Below are positions 1 to 7,660 of a DNA stretch of 64,000 nucleotides, one piece after another; positions within the stretch are counted from its first letter, which is position 1; each line of letters begins with the position of its first letter. Where the stretch lies: the NCBI GenBank assembly GCA_016293915.1, contig JAEDCY010000003.1, forward strand, positions 62,001 to 126,000. The letters run 5' to 3'. The notes below the pieces were generated by a model. It was not told where the DNA came from. It searched no databases and was given only the letters and a program-made list of their open reading frames with translations. This stretch comes from Treponema sp. GTDB taxonomy: Bacteria > Spirochaetota > Spirochaetia > Treponematales > Treponemataceae. The translations under genes and the position numbers were made by a program.

Positions 1-984
1 ATAATGAAGCAGAGTTGCAGGAGGTTCTCCGCGAGCACGTCCAGAAATAGGTCCTGAATAATTTTCAATTCCAGGGCAGGTTCCCATTTCACGAAGCATT
101 TCAATATCATAAGTAGTACGGGTTTTCAGACGTTCTGCCTCCAGCATTTTTCCCATACTGCGAAGCTCTTCTACCCTCTCTTCCATCTCCTTTTCAATAC
201 GACTAGTTGCATCTATCAATTTATCTTGAGGAACAACAAAGTGCTTAGCCGGATAAAAAACAGTTTCATCAAGTTCACCAGTTACATCGCGGTTCATTAC
301 ATTAAAGCGCTGGATTCTCACAACATCTTCCCAGTCAAGCAGAATACGATAAGCCTCATCTGTTTCCATATAAGGTGGAAAGACTTCAATTACATCTCCC
401 TTAATACGAAAGTTTCCACGTTCAAGCACATTATCGTTTCTGCTATACTGCATAGAAATCAACTTGTTTGCAAACTTTTTAGGATCAAAGGTTTGCCCCA
501 CTTCAACGTGTTCTCGCATTCCCTTGTACACATCCGGCATACCAAGACCATAAATACAAGAAACAGTTGCAACAACAATAACGTCACGTCTTTCCATAAG
601 GCTGTAAGTGGCAGCAAGACGCATCTGGTCGATTTCGCGGTTTATGTCACAATCCTTTTCGATATAAAGATCACGAGCCGCAACGTAGGCTTCAGGCTGA
701 TAGTAATCGTAATATGAGACAAAATATTCAACAGCATTATTCGGAAAGAAAGATTTGAACTCGCGATAAAGCTGGGCCGAAAGAGTTTTGTTATGGCTGA
801 TAATCAAAGTAGGACGCTGAACCTTCTCTATGATTTTTGCCATAGTAAAGGTTTTACCAGAACCAGTAACACCCTTTAGTGTCTGAAACTTATCACCGCG
901 CAAAAAACCTTCACTAAGTTTTTCTATCGCCTGCCCCTGATCTCCACTCGGCTCAAAAGGTGAAACCACCTCAAATTTTCTCAT
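1..984 (-). CDS. uvrB: Excinuclease ABC subunit B, N-terminal part (runs off the window)
   Basis: Helicase-like subunit of the UvrABC nucleotide excision repair complex; it loads on damaged DNA with UvrA and then recruits UvrC. The first 328 codons are visible. After Met-Arg-Lys-Phe the protein reads SPFEPSGDQ and then the Walker A segment GVTGSGKTFT, followed by the beta-hairpin region rich in Tyr (YFVSYYDYYQPEAY), all diagnostic of UvrB. The C-terminal helicase half lies beyond base 1. The start is the ATG complementary to 982-984. The htrA-type gene lies upstream on the same strand, separated by a 76-bp spacer that carries a hairpin repeat. Confidence 0.97.
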   Translation of the reverse strand, partial: MRKFEVVSPFEPSGDQGQAIEKLSEGFLRGDKFQTLKGVTGSGKTFTMAKIIEKVQRPTLIISHNKTLSAQLYREFKSFFPNNAVEYFVSYYDYYQPEAYVAARDLYIEKDCDINREIDQMRLAATYSLMERRDVIVVATVSCIYGLGMPDVYKGMREHVEVGQTFDPKKFANKLISMQYSRNDNVLERGNFRIKGDVIEVFPPYMETDEAYRILLDWEDVVRIQRFNVMNRDVTGELDETVFYPAKHFVVPQDKLIDATSRIEKEMEERVEELRSMGKMLEAERLKTRTTYDIEMLREMGTCPGIENYSGPISGRARGEPPATLLHY

Positions 985-1000
985 AAAAAACCCCTGTCAC

Positions 1001-1050
1001 CCGGTGGTTGAGTGATGCGAAGCATCGTATCGAAACCACCTCGAGATGAC
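1001..1050. repeat. Palindromic intergenic repeat, family C copy 1
   Basis: Hairpin-forming sequence with outer arms GGTGGTT and AAACCACC and an inner arm GATGC-gaa-GCATC. A close relative occurs at 13036-13085. It sits between the htrA-type stop and the uvrB start, and has no T-run that would make it a clear terminator. Confidence 0.7.
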
Positions 1051-1060
1051 GCTTTTGTTT

Positions 1061-2317
1061 TTAACTCTCAACTAATTTTATCTTCAAAGTAACATTCTTG
1101 CGGTTACGGCGCACAACCACCGTTACAACATCCCCAGCCTTCTTGCTTTCAAGCGCAGAATAATAATCAGCCAGAGAAGTTACCGCAATATTATCAATCT
1201 GAGTAATTACATCACCACCAATGTAGATGATATCACGGCGGGAACCATAGTAAGCAGCCTCCGTTCCACCGCGCAAACCTGCAGACTCAGCATTTCCACC
1301 TTTTGCAACTTCAGAAATCAAAACACCGCTGGCAATATCAAGGCCGGCATACTGAGCAATTCTGCGGCTCAACTGGATTACAGTCGCATCAATCGTACCG
1401 CGGTGAACCTTTCCGTATTTAATTAAATCAGCAACAACACGAACAGCTGTTGTAGAAGGCACCGCAAAACCAACACCCGCAGAGCTTCCCGAACTAGACT
1501 GAATCATCGTGTTTATACCAATCATCTTACCATTTGTATCAAGCAGAGGACCACCAGAGTTTCCAGGATTTATGGCTGCATCTGTTTGAACCATATCACG
1601 AATAATTCTGTTATTCGAATTCTGAATAGGACGGCCGAGACCAGAAACAATTCCAGTAGTCATAGTACGTTCCAGACCAAACGGGTTACCGATTGCTATA
1701 ACACGCTGTCCAACCTTAAGAGAGCTGGAATCGCCAAAAGCAATTGTTTTCAATTCCATACCAGCCGGCGGCGTAAACTTAATTACAGCAAGATCACTAT
1801 CCTGATCAGTTCCAACTACCTCCGCCTCATACTGTGTTCCATCGAAGAGCGAAACGTATATCTTTGTTGCATCAGCAATAACATGTACATTTGTAAGAAT
1901 GTAACCACGCTTATCAATAATCGAACCGCTTCCACTTCCACCATCCTGAACATAAGGCTGCAAAAACCAGTCATAAGCTGTAACCTGAGTATTAATATTC
2001 ACAACAGCTTCGTTACAAAGAGAATAAACATTAATATTCTGAGCCTCTTCCTGAGTATAACCGGAATTAGCCGTACCACCTGTAACCGAAATAAAAGAAG
2101 CCGGATTCTGTTCAAGAAATCCAACTGTCTCCTCCAGAGAAGAAGCAGCCTCTGTACTTTCCGATGACGTTACTTCTGTAATTTCCAGGTTCTCACTTGT
2201 ATTTGACGATTGTTTATTTTTAGATATATTTACACAAATTGCCGCAGTTAAAAGCACTGCTGCGACGACACAAATCAAAGTTGTTTTAATTAACTGAGCA
2301 TGAGAATAAAGTTTCAT
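1061..2317 (-). CDS. HtrA/DegP-type serine protease, membrane-anchored, with PDZ domain
   Basis: Trypsin-fold protease of the periplasmic protein-quality-control family. A short cytoplasmic N-terminus is followed by one hydrophobic segment at about residues 9-29, so it is probably anchored in the inner membrane. The catalytic triad is visible: His145 in LTNVHVIADA, Asp175 in DSDLAVIKF, and Ser254 in PGNSGGPLLD. A single PDZ domain occupies about residues 310-415. At 418 aa it fits DegS/HtrA-like proteins with one PDZ domain. No Shine-Dalgarno is seen before the ATG; the upstream DNA is very AT-rich. It precedes uvrB on the same strand, but the repeat between them makes co-transcription uncertain. 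Confidence 0.95.
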   Translation of the reverse strand: MKLYSHAQLIKTTLICVVAAVLLTAAICVNISKNKQSSNTSENLEITEVTSSESTEAASSLEETVGFLEQNPASFISVTGGTANSGYTQEEAQNINVYSLCNEAVVNINTQVTAYDWFLQPYVQDGGSGSGSIIDKRGYILTNVHVIADATKIYVSLFDGTQYEAEVVGTDQDSDLAVIKFTPPAGMELKTIAFGDSSSLKVGQRVIAIGNPFGLERTMTTGIVSGLGRPIQNSNNRIIRDMVQTDAAINPGNSGGPLLDTNGKMIGINTMIQSSSGSSAGVGFAVPSTTAVRVVADLIKYGKVHRGTIDATVIQLSRRIAQYAGLDIASGVLISEVAKGGNAESAGLRGGTEAAYYGSRRDIIYIGGDVITQIDNIAVTSLADYYSALESKKAGDVVTVVVRRNRKNVTLKIKLVES

Positions 2318-2404
2318 ATATATAATTTAATAAAATAAGAATAATATTACAAGAATTTTCTGATTCCATACAGCAAGACTAGCTTTGTAAAAAGTCTGCT
2401 TAAA

Positions 2405-3181
2405 TCAATATTTTTCCAGTTCAGCAGCCGCATAATATTCATCCCACTCCGGTAAATCATTTTCTTCATTTATAGTTTCATCTTTTTCAATTTCAAAAGT
2501 ATCTTCATTCATATCACTGGTTTTTTCTTTTCCATTTTTCAACATCTTATTTTCAAGAAAACTGAAATATGATTCCCGGCTCACAATCACATGATCCAGC
2601 AACTCAATCCCCATAATTATAGAAACCTTTTCCAGAATTCCCGTTACAGCAACATCCTCCTCCGAAGGCTGGCAATTCCCCGACGGATGATTGTGGCTCA
2701 CAATTATAGCCGCCGCATTATCTCGCATCGCAAGCGTAAAAACTTCCCGAGGGTGAATTAAAGTCCTGTTCAAAGTTCCCACCGTAACCACATGAATCTG
2801 AATAATTTCATGCCCGCCATTCAGCGTTACCAGCAGAAAATGTTCCTTTTCACACACAGCATAATTTTTCACAAAAGGCACAATATCAGATGGAGATTTA
2901 ATAGGCGCGCGCAGATGACTATTCCGCCGTCTCCCCAGCTCCAGAGCCGCGGCCACAGCAAGAGCTTTACTCTGTCCCACACCCTTTACCCGCAAAAGAT
3001 TTTTGACAGAATCTTCAAAATCACAATCATCCAGAACTTCAACAATTTTCTCTGCCATTCGTTCAACCGGCAGCTCTTTTGTTCCCGACCCAAGAATCAA
3101 CATCACCAGTTCTTCATCAAAAAGAAATGAAAAACCATGTTCCAGAACTTTCTCTCTCACATCAGGCTTATTTTTTCCCAT
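2405..3181 (-). CDS. radC: RadC family protein (JAB1/MPN metalloprotease fold)
   Basis: Member of the RadC/YicR family. The cellular role is unsettled; links to DNA repair and recombination are historical. The N-terminal part has a helix-hairpin-helix segment (RVKGVGQSKA, around residue 65). The C-terminal JAMM metal-binding motif is intact: SHNHPSGN followed by the Ser and Asp ligands in QPSEED at about residues 161-176. The gene ends with an acidic tail of about 45 residues beyond the usual family end, rich in Glu, Asp and Asn. The start has a strong GGAGG seven bases upstream. It is transcribed toward the htrA-type gene with an 87-bp gap. Confidence 0.93.
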   Translation of the reverse strand: MGKNKPDVREKVLEHGFSFLFDEELVMLILGSGTKELPVERMAEKIVEVLDDCDFEDSVKNLLRVKGVGQSKALAVAAALELGRRRNSHLRAPIKSPSDIVPFVKNYAVCEKEHFLLVTLNGGHEIIQIHVVTVGTLNRTLIHPREVFTLAMRDNAAAIIVSHNHPSGNCQPSEEDVAVTGILEKVSIIMGIELLDHVIVSRESYFSFLENKMLKNGKEKTSDMNEDTFEIEKDETINEENDLPEWDEYYAAAELEKY

Positions 3182-3283
3182 AAATCCTCCACCTATAATA
3201 TTGCCTTCATTTACGAAAACAGGAAAAGATTTTGAAAAAAATTCTGTATTTCAGATTTTTTTTTGATTTCCGAAAATTAAATT

Positions 3284-3892
3284 ATGAATAAATCATTTAA
3301 GACATTTTTTACTGCAATAATTTTTGCTGTTACACTAATCTTCCTAAATTCCTGCGTTTCAAAGCCAAAAGAAGCAGAAGTCCTTCAGCTCTCCCGCCGA
3401 ATTTTAGACCAGGGCCAGCTCACTGCCTCTCAACTCGCTGATTTTTTTATGAGCCGAAATCCTGAAGCAGACCGCGCCCACATTCTGCAGTTTGCTCAAT
3501 ATTATATTGATGAAGCCGCTGCCGAAGGAATTAATTGGGATGCAGCTTTTGCTCAGATGTGTCTTGAGACAGGCTTCTTAAAATTTGGTGGACTCGTTCA
3601 GCCTGAATTCCACAACTACTGCGGGCTTGGTGCAATGGATGCCGACCACCCGGGTGAACAGTTTGAAACAGAAGAACTGGGCGTTCGTGCTCACATTCAA
3701 CATCTGCAAGCTTATGCCACAAAAGAAGAAACCCAGCTGAACAAGGAACTTATAGATCCTCGCTACAACTGGGTTCACAAAACAAAATATATAGAAACTA
3801 TTTTTGAACTTACAGGAACCTGGGCCACCGACCCGCACTATGGCGAAAAAATCGACGGTCTGCTCACTGCAATGGGAACTCTCAATTATTAA
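3284..3892 (+). CDS. Glucosaminidase-like cell-wall lipoprotein
   Basis: Exported lipoprotein of 202 aa. The signal peptide ends in a lipobox (LNSC, Cys at about residue 24). The remainder resembles the glucosaminidase (FlgJ/LytD-like) muramidase fold: WDAAFAQMCLETGF carries the likely catalytic Glu, followed by NYCGLGA and GVRAHIQHLQAYA, a pattern typical of these peptidoglycan hydrolases. A role in trimming peptidoglycan is inferred. There is no Shine-Dalgarno; the bases before ATG are GAAAAT-TAAATT, similar to the arrangement before the 11892 gene. Its stop overlaps the convergent UMP-kinase-like gene by 4 bp. Confidence 0.75.
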   Translation: MNKSFKTFFTAIIFAVTLIFLNSCVSKPKEAEVLQLSRRILDQGQLTASQLADFFMSRNPEADRAHILQFAQYYIDEAAAEGINWDAAFAQMCLETGFLKFGGLVQPEFHNYCGLGAMDADHPGEQFETEELGVRAHIQHLQAYATKEETQLNKELIDPRYNWVHKTKYIETIFELTGTWATDPHYGEKIDGLLTAMGTLNY

Positions 3893-4587
3893 CCGATTGT
3901 CGTTCCAAAATATTCCTTATCTTCAAGAATTGCCTGAATATTTGAAATATTTTTTCCACCGGCACAAATTACCTTCATTCCAAGTTCGCTGGCTTTCTTT
4001 GAGGCAATAGGGTCAAATGGACAGTTTTTTCCAGGAGTCCATTCATCACCAACCATCTTGCGGAAGTCCGCCCAGGAAATAGTATCGAGCGGTTTTGCAT
4101 CCGGATTTTTTCTCGGGTCATCAGTATAAACCTTTTCAATATTAGAAAGATTTACAATTGTCTTAGCATCAAATTTTTCACCAAGATAAACAGCATCTGT
4201 ATCTGTAGAAAAACCAGGTTTCCAACCTGAAGCAACAAGCACCTGACCGTCAAACTTCAAGTCTTCTACAGTAGGATTATAAACTACATCATTTTTGCAG
4301 TAAGAACCAAAGCAAGCCTTAAGAAGCTGAGCATTAATTCTTGTTGCCATAATTCCAATCCAGTCTGCAGCGTTTGCATCAAAACTGTCACCTGTCTTTT
4401 CACAAACTTCCTTAAAACCATTCTGATATACACGTGCAGGAGCTCCACCGCCGGCTACAAGAATCAAACGATTCTGCTTGTCGCTATCCAGCCACTTTTT
4501 ACACATTGTAACAAACTCACCCAAAAAAGCACTGTCCGGCTTATCCGGCGCAATAATTGAACCGCCAACAGATAAAATTTTTGTCAT
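3889..4587 (-). CDS. UMP kinase-like amino-acid-kinase family protein
   Basis: 232-aa protein of the amino-acid kinase fold that includes UMP kinase (UMP + ATP to UDP + ADP). The N-terminus ILSVGGSIIAP and the glycine-rich LILVAGGGAPAR match nucleotide- and phosphate-binding loops; NVEKVYTDDP-type (here NIEKVYTDDPR) is the classic fold signature, and the C-terminal FDPIASKKA is typical of UMP kinases. The N-terminus is closer to the archaeal-type enzyme than to the E. coli PyrH pattern. An upstream in-frame ATG exists at 4605, but GGAGG lies six bases before the ATG at 4587, so that start is preferred. A repeat-like palindrome (4602-4626) overlaps the upstream spacer. Confidence 0.8.
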   Translation of the reverse strand: MTKILSVGGSIIAPDKPDSAFLGEFVTMCKKWLDSDKQNRLILVAGGGAPARVYQNGFKEVCEKTGDSFDANAADWIGIMATRINAQLLKACFGSYCKNDVVYNPTVEDLKFDGQVLVASGWKPGFSTDTDAVYLGEKFDAKTIVNLSNIEKVYTDDPRKNPDAKPLDTISWADFRKMVGDEWTPGKNCPFDPIASKKASELGMKVICAGGKNISNIQAILEDKEYFGTTIG

Positions 4588-4601
4588 ATTAAACCTCCAC
4601 G

Positions 4602-4626
4602 TCATCCTGAACTTGTTTCAGGATCT
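4602..4626. repeat. Short palindrome of the CATCCTGAA...TTCAGGATC type
   Basis: Imperfect palindrome GATCCTGAAACAAGTTCAGG on the minus strand, a form widely dispersed in bacterial intergenic DNA. It lies between the TIG/transglutaminase gene and the UMP-kinase-like gene. Confidence 0.55.
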
Positions 4627-4627
4627 A

Positions 4628-6337
4628 CTAGTAAACACCCTTCACTACCGGCACAGACCAGTAGCTGCTATATTTTGCTGTATCTTTACTTGCTTCTTCC
4701 CAGATAGATTGTAAAGCAAAACTTCTTGGCTGCTGTACAATCTTACTGTCTGCACTAAACGGCTTAAGCTGGCTCCAGCCCCGCGAGAACATTATATGAT
4801 GTGAATCCATATTTCCAAAATAAAAATTCTTAGCATCAACAACATCACTATCTGTCCACTGTTTATATTCAAGTCCGGCACCCAAAGCAGGATCACAAGG
4901 AATCCAGCCTACCTTATCAATATAGAATTCACACCACCAGTGAGTCTGTGTCTGCAAATCCTGATTTACAAGAATACCACTGTCTGTATAAGCTGGAATT
5001 TCTGCAGCCCTCAAAAGTGCTGTACAAATTACCGCAAAATCGTATGCATCTCCATTGCCTTTTTTTATCAAATCAAGTGGATCAGAATCTCCCTTTCGCA
5101 CTTTAGAAAGAACAGAGAAATTCTCACACATATAATCATAAATAAACTTTGCTTTACTCCACGGATTTTTTTCTTTACCAATAATTTTCTCACAAAGTTC
5201 TTTTACAGATTTATCATCGCAAGGAATAAGAGTGTCCGCTTTAAGCGCGCCACTCAAAAGATTTTTTTCCGTATTCTTATAGTTTCCTATTTTAGTTACA
5301 TTTACGTTTGCACGAACTTCAAAAACCGGCAGAACAAAATTCTGTTTGAAAACACTTTTTGGAGTATTATTGCGGCTTCTGGTAATTTGATGAATTAAAT
5401 TATTCTGATAATTTACAAGAATCGGTTCAGGCACAACATCAGTAATCTCAACCTGCGGCTGAGCAGGACTTGAAAAAGGAACCGGACACCTTAATGTAAT
5501 AGTAGAAATATCATTAGTTACAACATCAGCAATATCAGCAGTATATTCCACAAGGTAAATCTTTTTATTCAGATATTCTTTACGACCAGCTTCTGTATTT
5601 ACAACAAATTCCTTTGGATCAGATTTTTCTCGACCTGTATCTACAATCACAAGACCACTGCTTGCACCGTCAGGAACACGAACAGAAATTTCTGTATTAG
5701 ACCAGGAAACATAATCAAAATCATCTTCGCTTGCAGGAATCATATTTTCAGTAAGCAAAGCAACGTTTTTATAATCTGCCTCACTGATTTTATTATTACA
5801 ATCCATAGTAAAGAGTACTTTAGACTGATTTTTTGAATCTCCAAAATTGTTACCGGAAATAACAAGAAGTTCTCCAACGCTCAATTTATCAGAAGAAAGC
5901 ATGGTAATAACAGGTTTTGTAACCTGTTGAACAGCCGGCACAGGAACAGGAATTTCTACTTCATTCGCAAAAAGAGCCGGTTTAGAACGCATTTCCTTCG
6001 TTCCAACAACTAACAGTCCATCCTGCACATTAGCCGGTAATACAATCTTAATGCAATTATTTGACCAGGAAATATATGAACTTGCCGTAAGCTTAGAACC
6101 TGCAATTTCAACATAGCTCATATCTCGTACAGAGCCAAAGTTTTCACCATTTATTACAACCAGGTCTCCAGGTGAACCTACAGGCGGTACAACAGAAGTA
6201 ATTTCAGGAACAAGCTTTGTCCTGAAACCAATGAGATAAATTACACCGAGAATTAAACTAATAATAAAGACAACAGAAAGCACCCTTACAATCGGATACT
6301 TTCTCAACGAATAACTGAATTTTCCAGATGAATCCAC
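4628..6337 (-). CDS. Membrane-anchored protein with two TIG domains and a Cys-less transglutaminase-like domain
   Basis: 569 aa. One transmembrane segment (about residues 18-38) is followed by two IPT/TIG Ig-like repeats (about 48-130 and 140-245; both contain the VINGENFG / VISGNNFG signature), a linker, and a transglutaminase-core domain (about 395-495). The family motif GxGDCxDFA reads GNGDAYDFA, so the nucleophile Cys is replaced by Ala431 (codon GCA, 5045-5047), while the His466 (THWWCEF) and Asp482 (PCDPAL) positions remain. It is therefore probably not a working cysteine transglutaminase or protease and may bind peptides or polymers instead. Translation starts at a GTG that shares one base with the anti-sigma stop (TAGTG), so the two are probably coupled. 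A surface sensor or effector of the ECF system is inferred. Confidence 0.8.
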   Translation of the reverse strand: MDSSGKFSYSLRKYPIVRVLSVVFIISLILGVIYLIGFRTKLVPEITSVVPPVGSPGDLVVINGENFGSVRDMSYVEIAGSKLTASSYISWSNNCIKIVLPANVQDGLLVVGTKEMRSKPALFANEVEIPVPVPAVQQVTKPVITMLSSDKLSVGELLVISGNNFGDSKNQSKVLFTMDCNNKISEADYKNVALLTENMIPASEDDFDYVSWSNTEISVRVPDGASSGLVIVDTGREKSDPKEFVVNTEAGRKEYLNKKIYLVEYTADIADVVTNDISTITLRCPVPFSSPAQPQVEITDVVPEPILVNYQNNLIHQITRSRNNTPKSVFKQNFVLPVFEVRANVNVTKIGNYKNTEKNLLSGALKADTLIPCDDKSVKELCEKIIGKEKNPWSKAKFIYDYMCENFSVLSKVRKGDSDPLDLIKKGNGDAYDFAVICTALLRAAEIPAYTDSGILVNQDLQTQTHWWCEFYIDKVGWIPCDPALGAGLEYKQWTDSDVVDAKNFYFGNMDSHHIMFSRGWSQLKPFSADSKIVQQPRSFALQSIWEEASKDTAKYSSYWSVPVVKGVY

Positions 6338-7074
6338 TAATGTCTGCCTGATACAAAATCCATAGGAAGGTTGATTTCTGTAGTAACAGGAGTCTCGCCC
6401 ATTCCAGGAACTGTAATCTTTATAGAAATTGCGTCATTCTGAAAATCAGGTTTTAATACATCAACATCTCTTACATTCTTAGTAAAAGAAGCAGCATTTT
6501 TTCTTTGGTTCTCAGATGACAAAACTACATCTTGTATATTACCAGATATTACCACACTTCTTCCACTATCAAAAGAAACATTATTTACAGAAGCTGCTTT
6601 GATATTTTTTGATGAAACACTGGTAATAGGATTGGATGCTGAAGAAGCAACAGAATGAATAAGTGCTGAATTAATAACAGCAGAAGCAACCGCAGAAGTA
6701 TTTGCAGTTTCAAGTTTTGCACCATTAGACCTAAAACCAACAGGTAAAACAAGAGCAAGAACTGCTGCTGCTGCCACACCCGAAGCAACATAACTTATTA
6801 CTTTAAAAGGAGATTTTTGAGAAGTTTTTCCAATATTACGGCTATAGGCCATCTTAATCTGAAGTCGCTGAAAGCTTTCATCCATAAAATGAGAATCAAG
6901 ATTCAAAGAATCTGAATCAGTTTTAAACATGGAATGAAGAGCCTTTAGCTGACCAAGCTCCTTACGACATTTCTCACAATGAGAAATATGAAGCTCATAC
7001 TCAGCCTTATAGTTTTCAGGCAACTCTCCGTCGAGGTAAACAGAATGAATATCTTTACTCGGGCAAAAAGACAT
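6337..7074 (-). CDS. Anti-sigma factor with zinc-binding (zf-HC2) N-terminus
   Basis: 245 aa. The first ~50 residues form a ZAS-type anti-sigma domain with the His-x3-Cys-x2-Cys signature (HISHCEKC) and an earlier Cys at position 4. One transmembrane segment lies around residues 90-110 (SGVAAAAVLALVLPVGF). The rest is a Ser/Ala/Asn-rich extracytoplasmic part without a recognised fold. Known family members hold an ECF sigma factor inactive until a signal arrives outside. Its start overlaps the sigma gene by 20 bp, and its stop overlaps the next gene by 1 base, giving a tightly coupled three-gene unit. Confidence 0.88.
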   Translation of the reverse strand: MSFCPSKDIHSVYLDGELPENYKAEYELHISHCEKCRKELGQLKALHSMFKTDSDSLNLDSHFMDESFQRLQIKMAYSRNIGKTSQKSPFKVISYVASGVAAAAVLALVLPVGFRSNGAKLETANTSAVASAVINSALIHSVASSASNPITSVSSKNIKAASVNNVSFDSGRSVVISGNIQDVVLSSENQRKNAASFTKNVRDVDVLKPDFQNDAISIKITVPGMGETPVTTEINLPMDFVSGRH

Positions 7075-7624
7075 TATCTTCTCCTATAATTTTTACCAGC
7101 TGTTCCCTGGCTCTGAAAATTCTTACCTTCACATTACCTTCAGTAATGCCCAAAATACTTCCGATTTCCTTATAGTTCAGGTCTGCATATTCCCGAAGCA
7201 TAAGAACATCCTGTAGATTTGACGGCAATTTTTTCAGAGCTTCCCTTGCCTTGCTTATGGACTCAGCCTTAAGCAGGTTAATTTCCCCTGTATCCGCTTT
7301 TCTATGATCCTCATAAAGGACCTTTTCGTAAGCTTTACGCTCACGGTCTTTACGTTTTATATAATTAATAGATGCGTTCTTAACTACCCGAATAAGCCAA
7401 TATTTGGCATCATTAATTGAAGGAAAAGTCAGATTCTTTTCATTCGCTTTAATCAGAGAATCGTGCGCTAAATCCTCCGCAGCCTCTTCATCGTTTACAA
7501 TCCTGTAAGAAACCTTAAAGAGCATCTGCATTGTCGCATCATAAATTTTCTTAAAATCAACCGGTTTACCTGCACATAAAGAAACATTTTCTTCCTGCTG
7601 ATTTCCTACTATACTATCAAACAC
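7055..7624 (-). CDS. ECF-type RNA polymerase sigma factor
   Basis: 189-aa sigma-70 family protein with only regions 2 and 4. Region 2 reads RIVNDEEAAEDLAHDSLIKA (about residues 42-61), and region 4 reads LPSNLQDVLMLREYADLNYK followed by the helix-turn-helix IGSILGITEGNVKVRIFRAR (about 137-176). The start is a GTG (complement of 7622-7624). The upstream minus-strand DNA contains GTAAC about 18 bases before the start, which loosely resembles ECF -35 elements, so autoregulation is possible but not shown. It is followed by the overlapping anti-sigma gene. Confidence 0.92.
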   Translation of the reverse strand: MFDSIVGNQQEENVSLCAGKPVDFKKIYDATMQMLFKVSYRIVNDEEAAEDLAHDSLIKANEKNLTFPSINDAKYWLIRVVKNASINYIKRKDRERKAYEKVLYEDHRKADTGEINLLKAESISKAREALKKLPSNLQDVLMLREYADLNYKEIGSILGITEGNVKVRIFRAREQLVKIIGEDNVFLPE

Positions 7625-7660
7625 TTTGATATCCCAAAAGTTACAATTTTTCTGCAGGAA

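Noticed and set aside
226..717. 163-codon plus-strand ORF opposite uvrB
   Set aside because: The minus strand here encodes clear UvrB motifs; the plus-strand reading has none.
1586..2167. 193-codon plus-strand ORF opposite the HtrA-type protease gene
   Set aside because: Antisense shadow rich in Asn, Arg and Ser; no homology recognised and no start signal.
6750..6810. Leu-rich 68-codon ORF in another minus-strand frame of the anti-sigma gene
   Set aside because: It overlaps the real transmembrane-coding segment out of frame and has no start signal.
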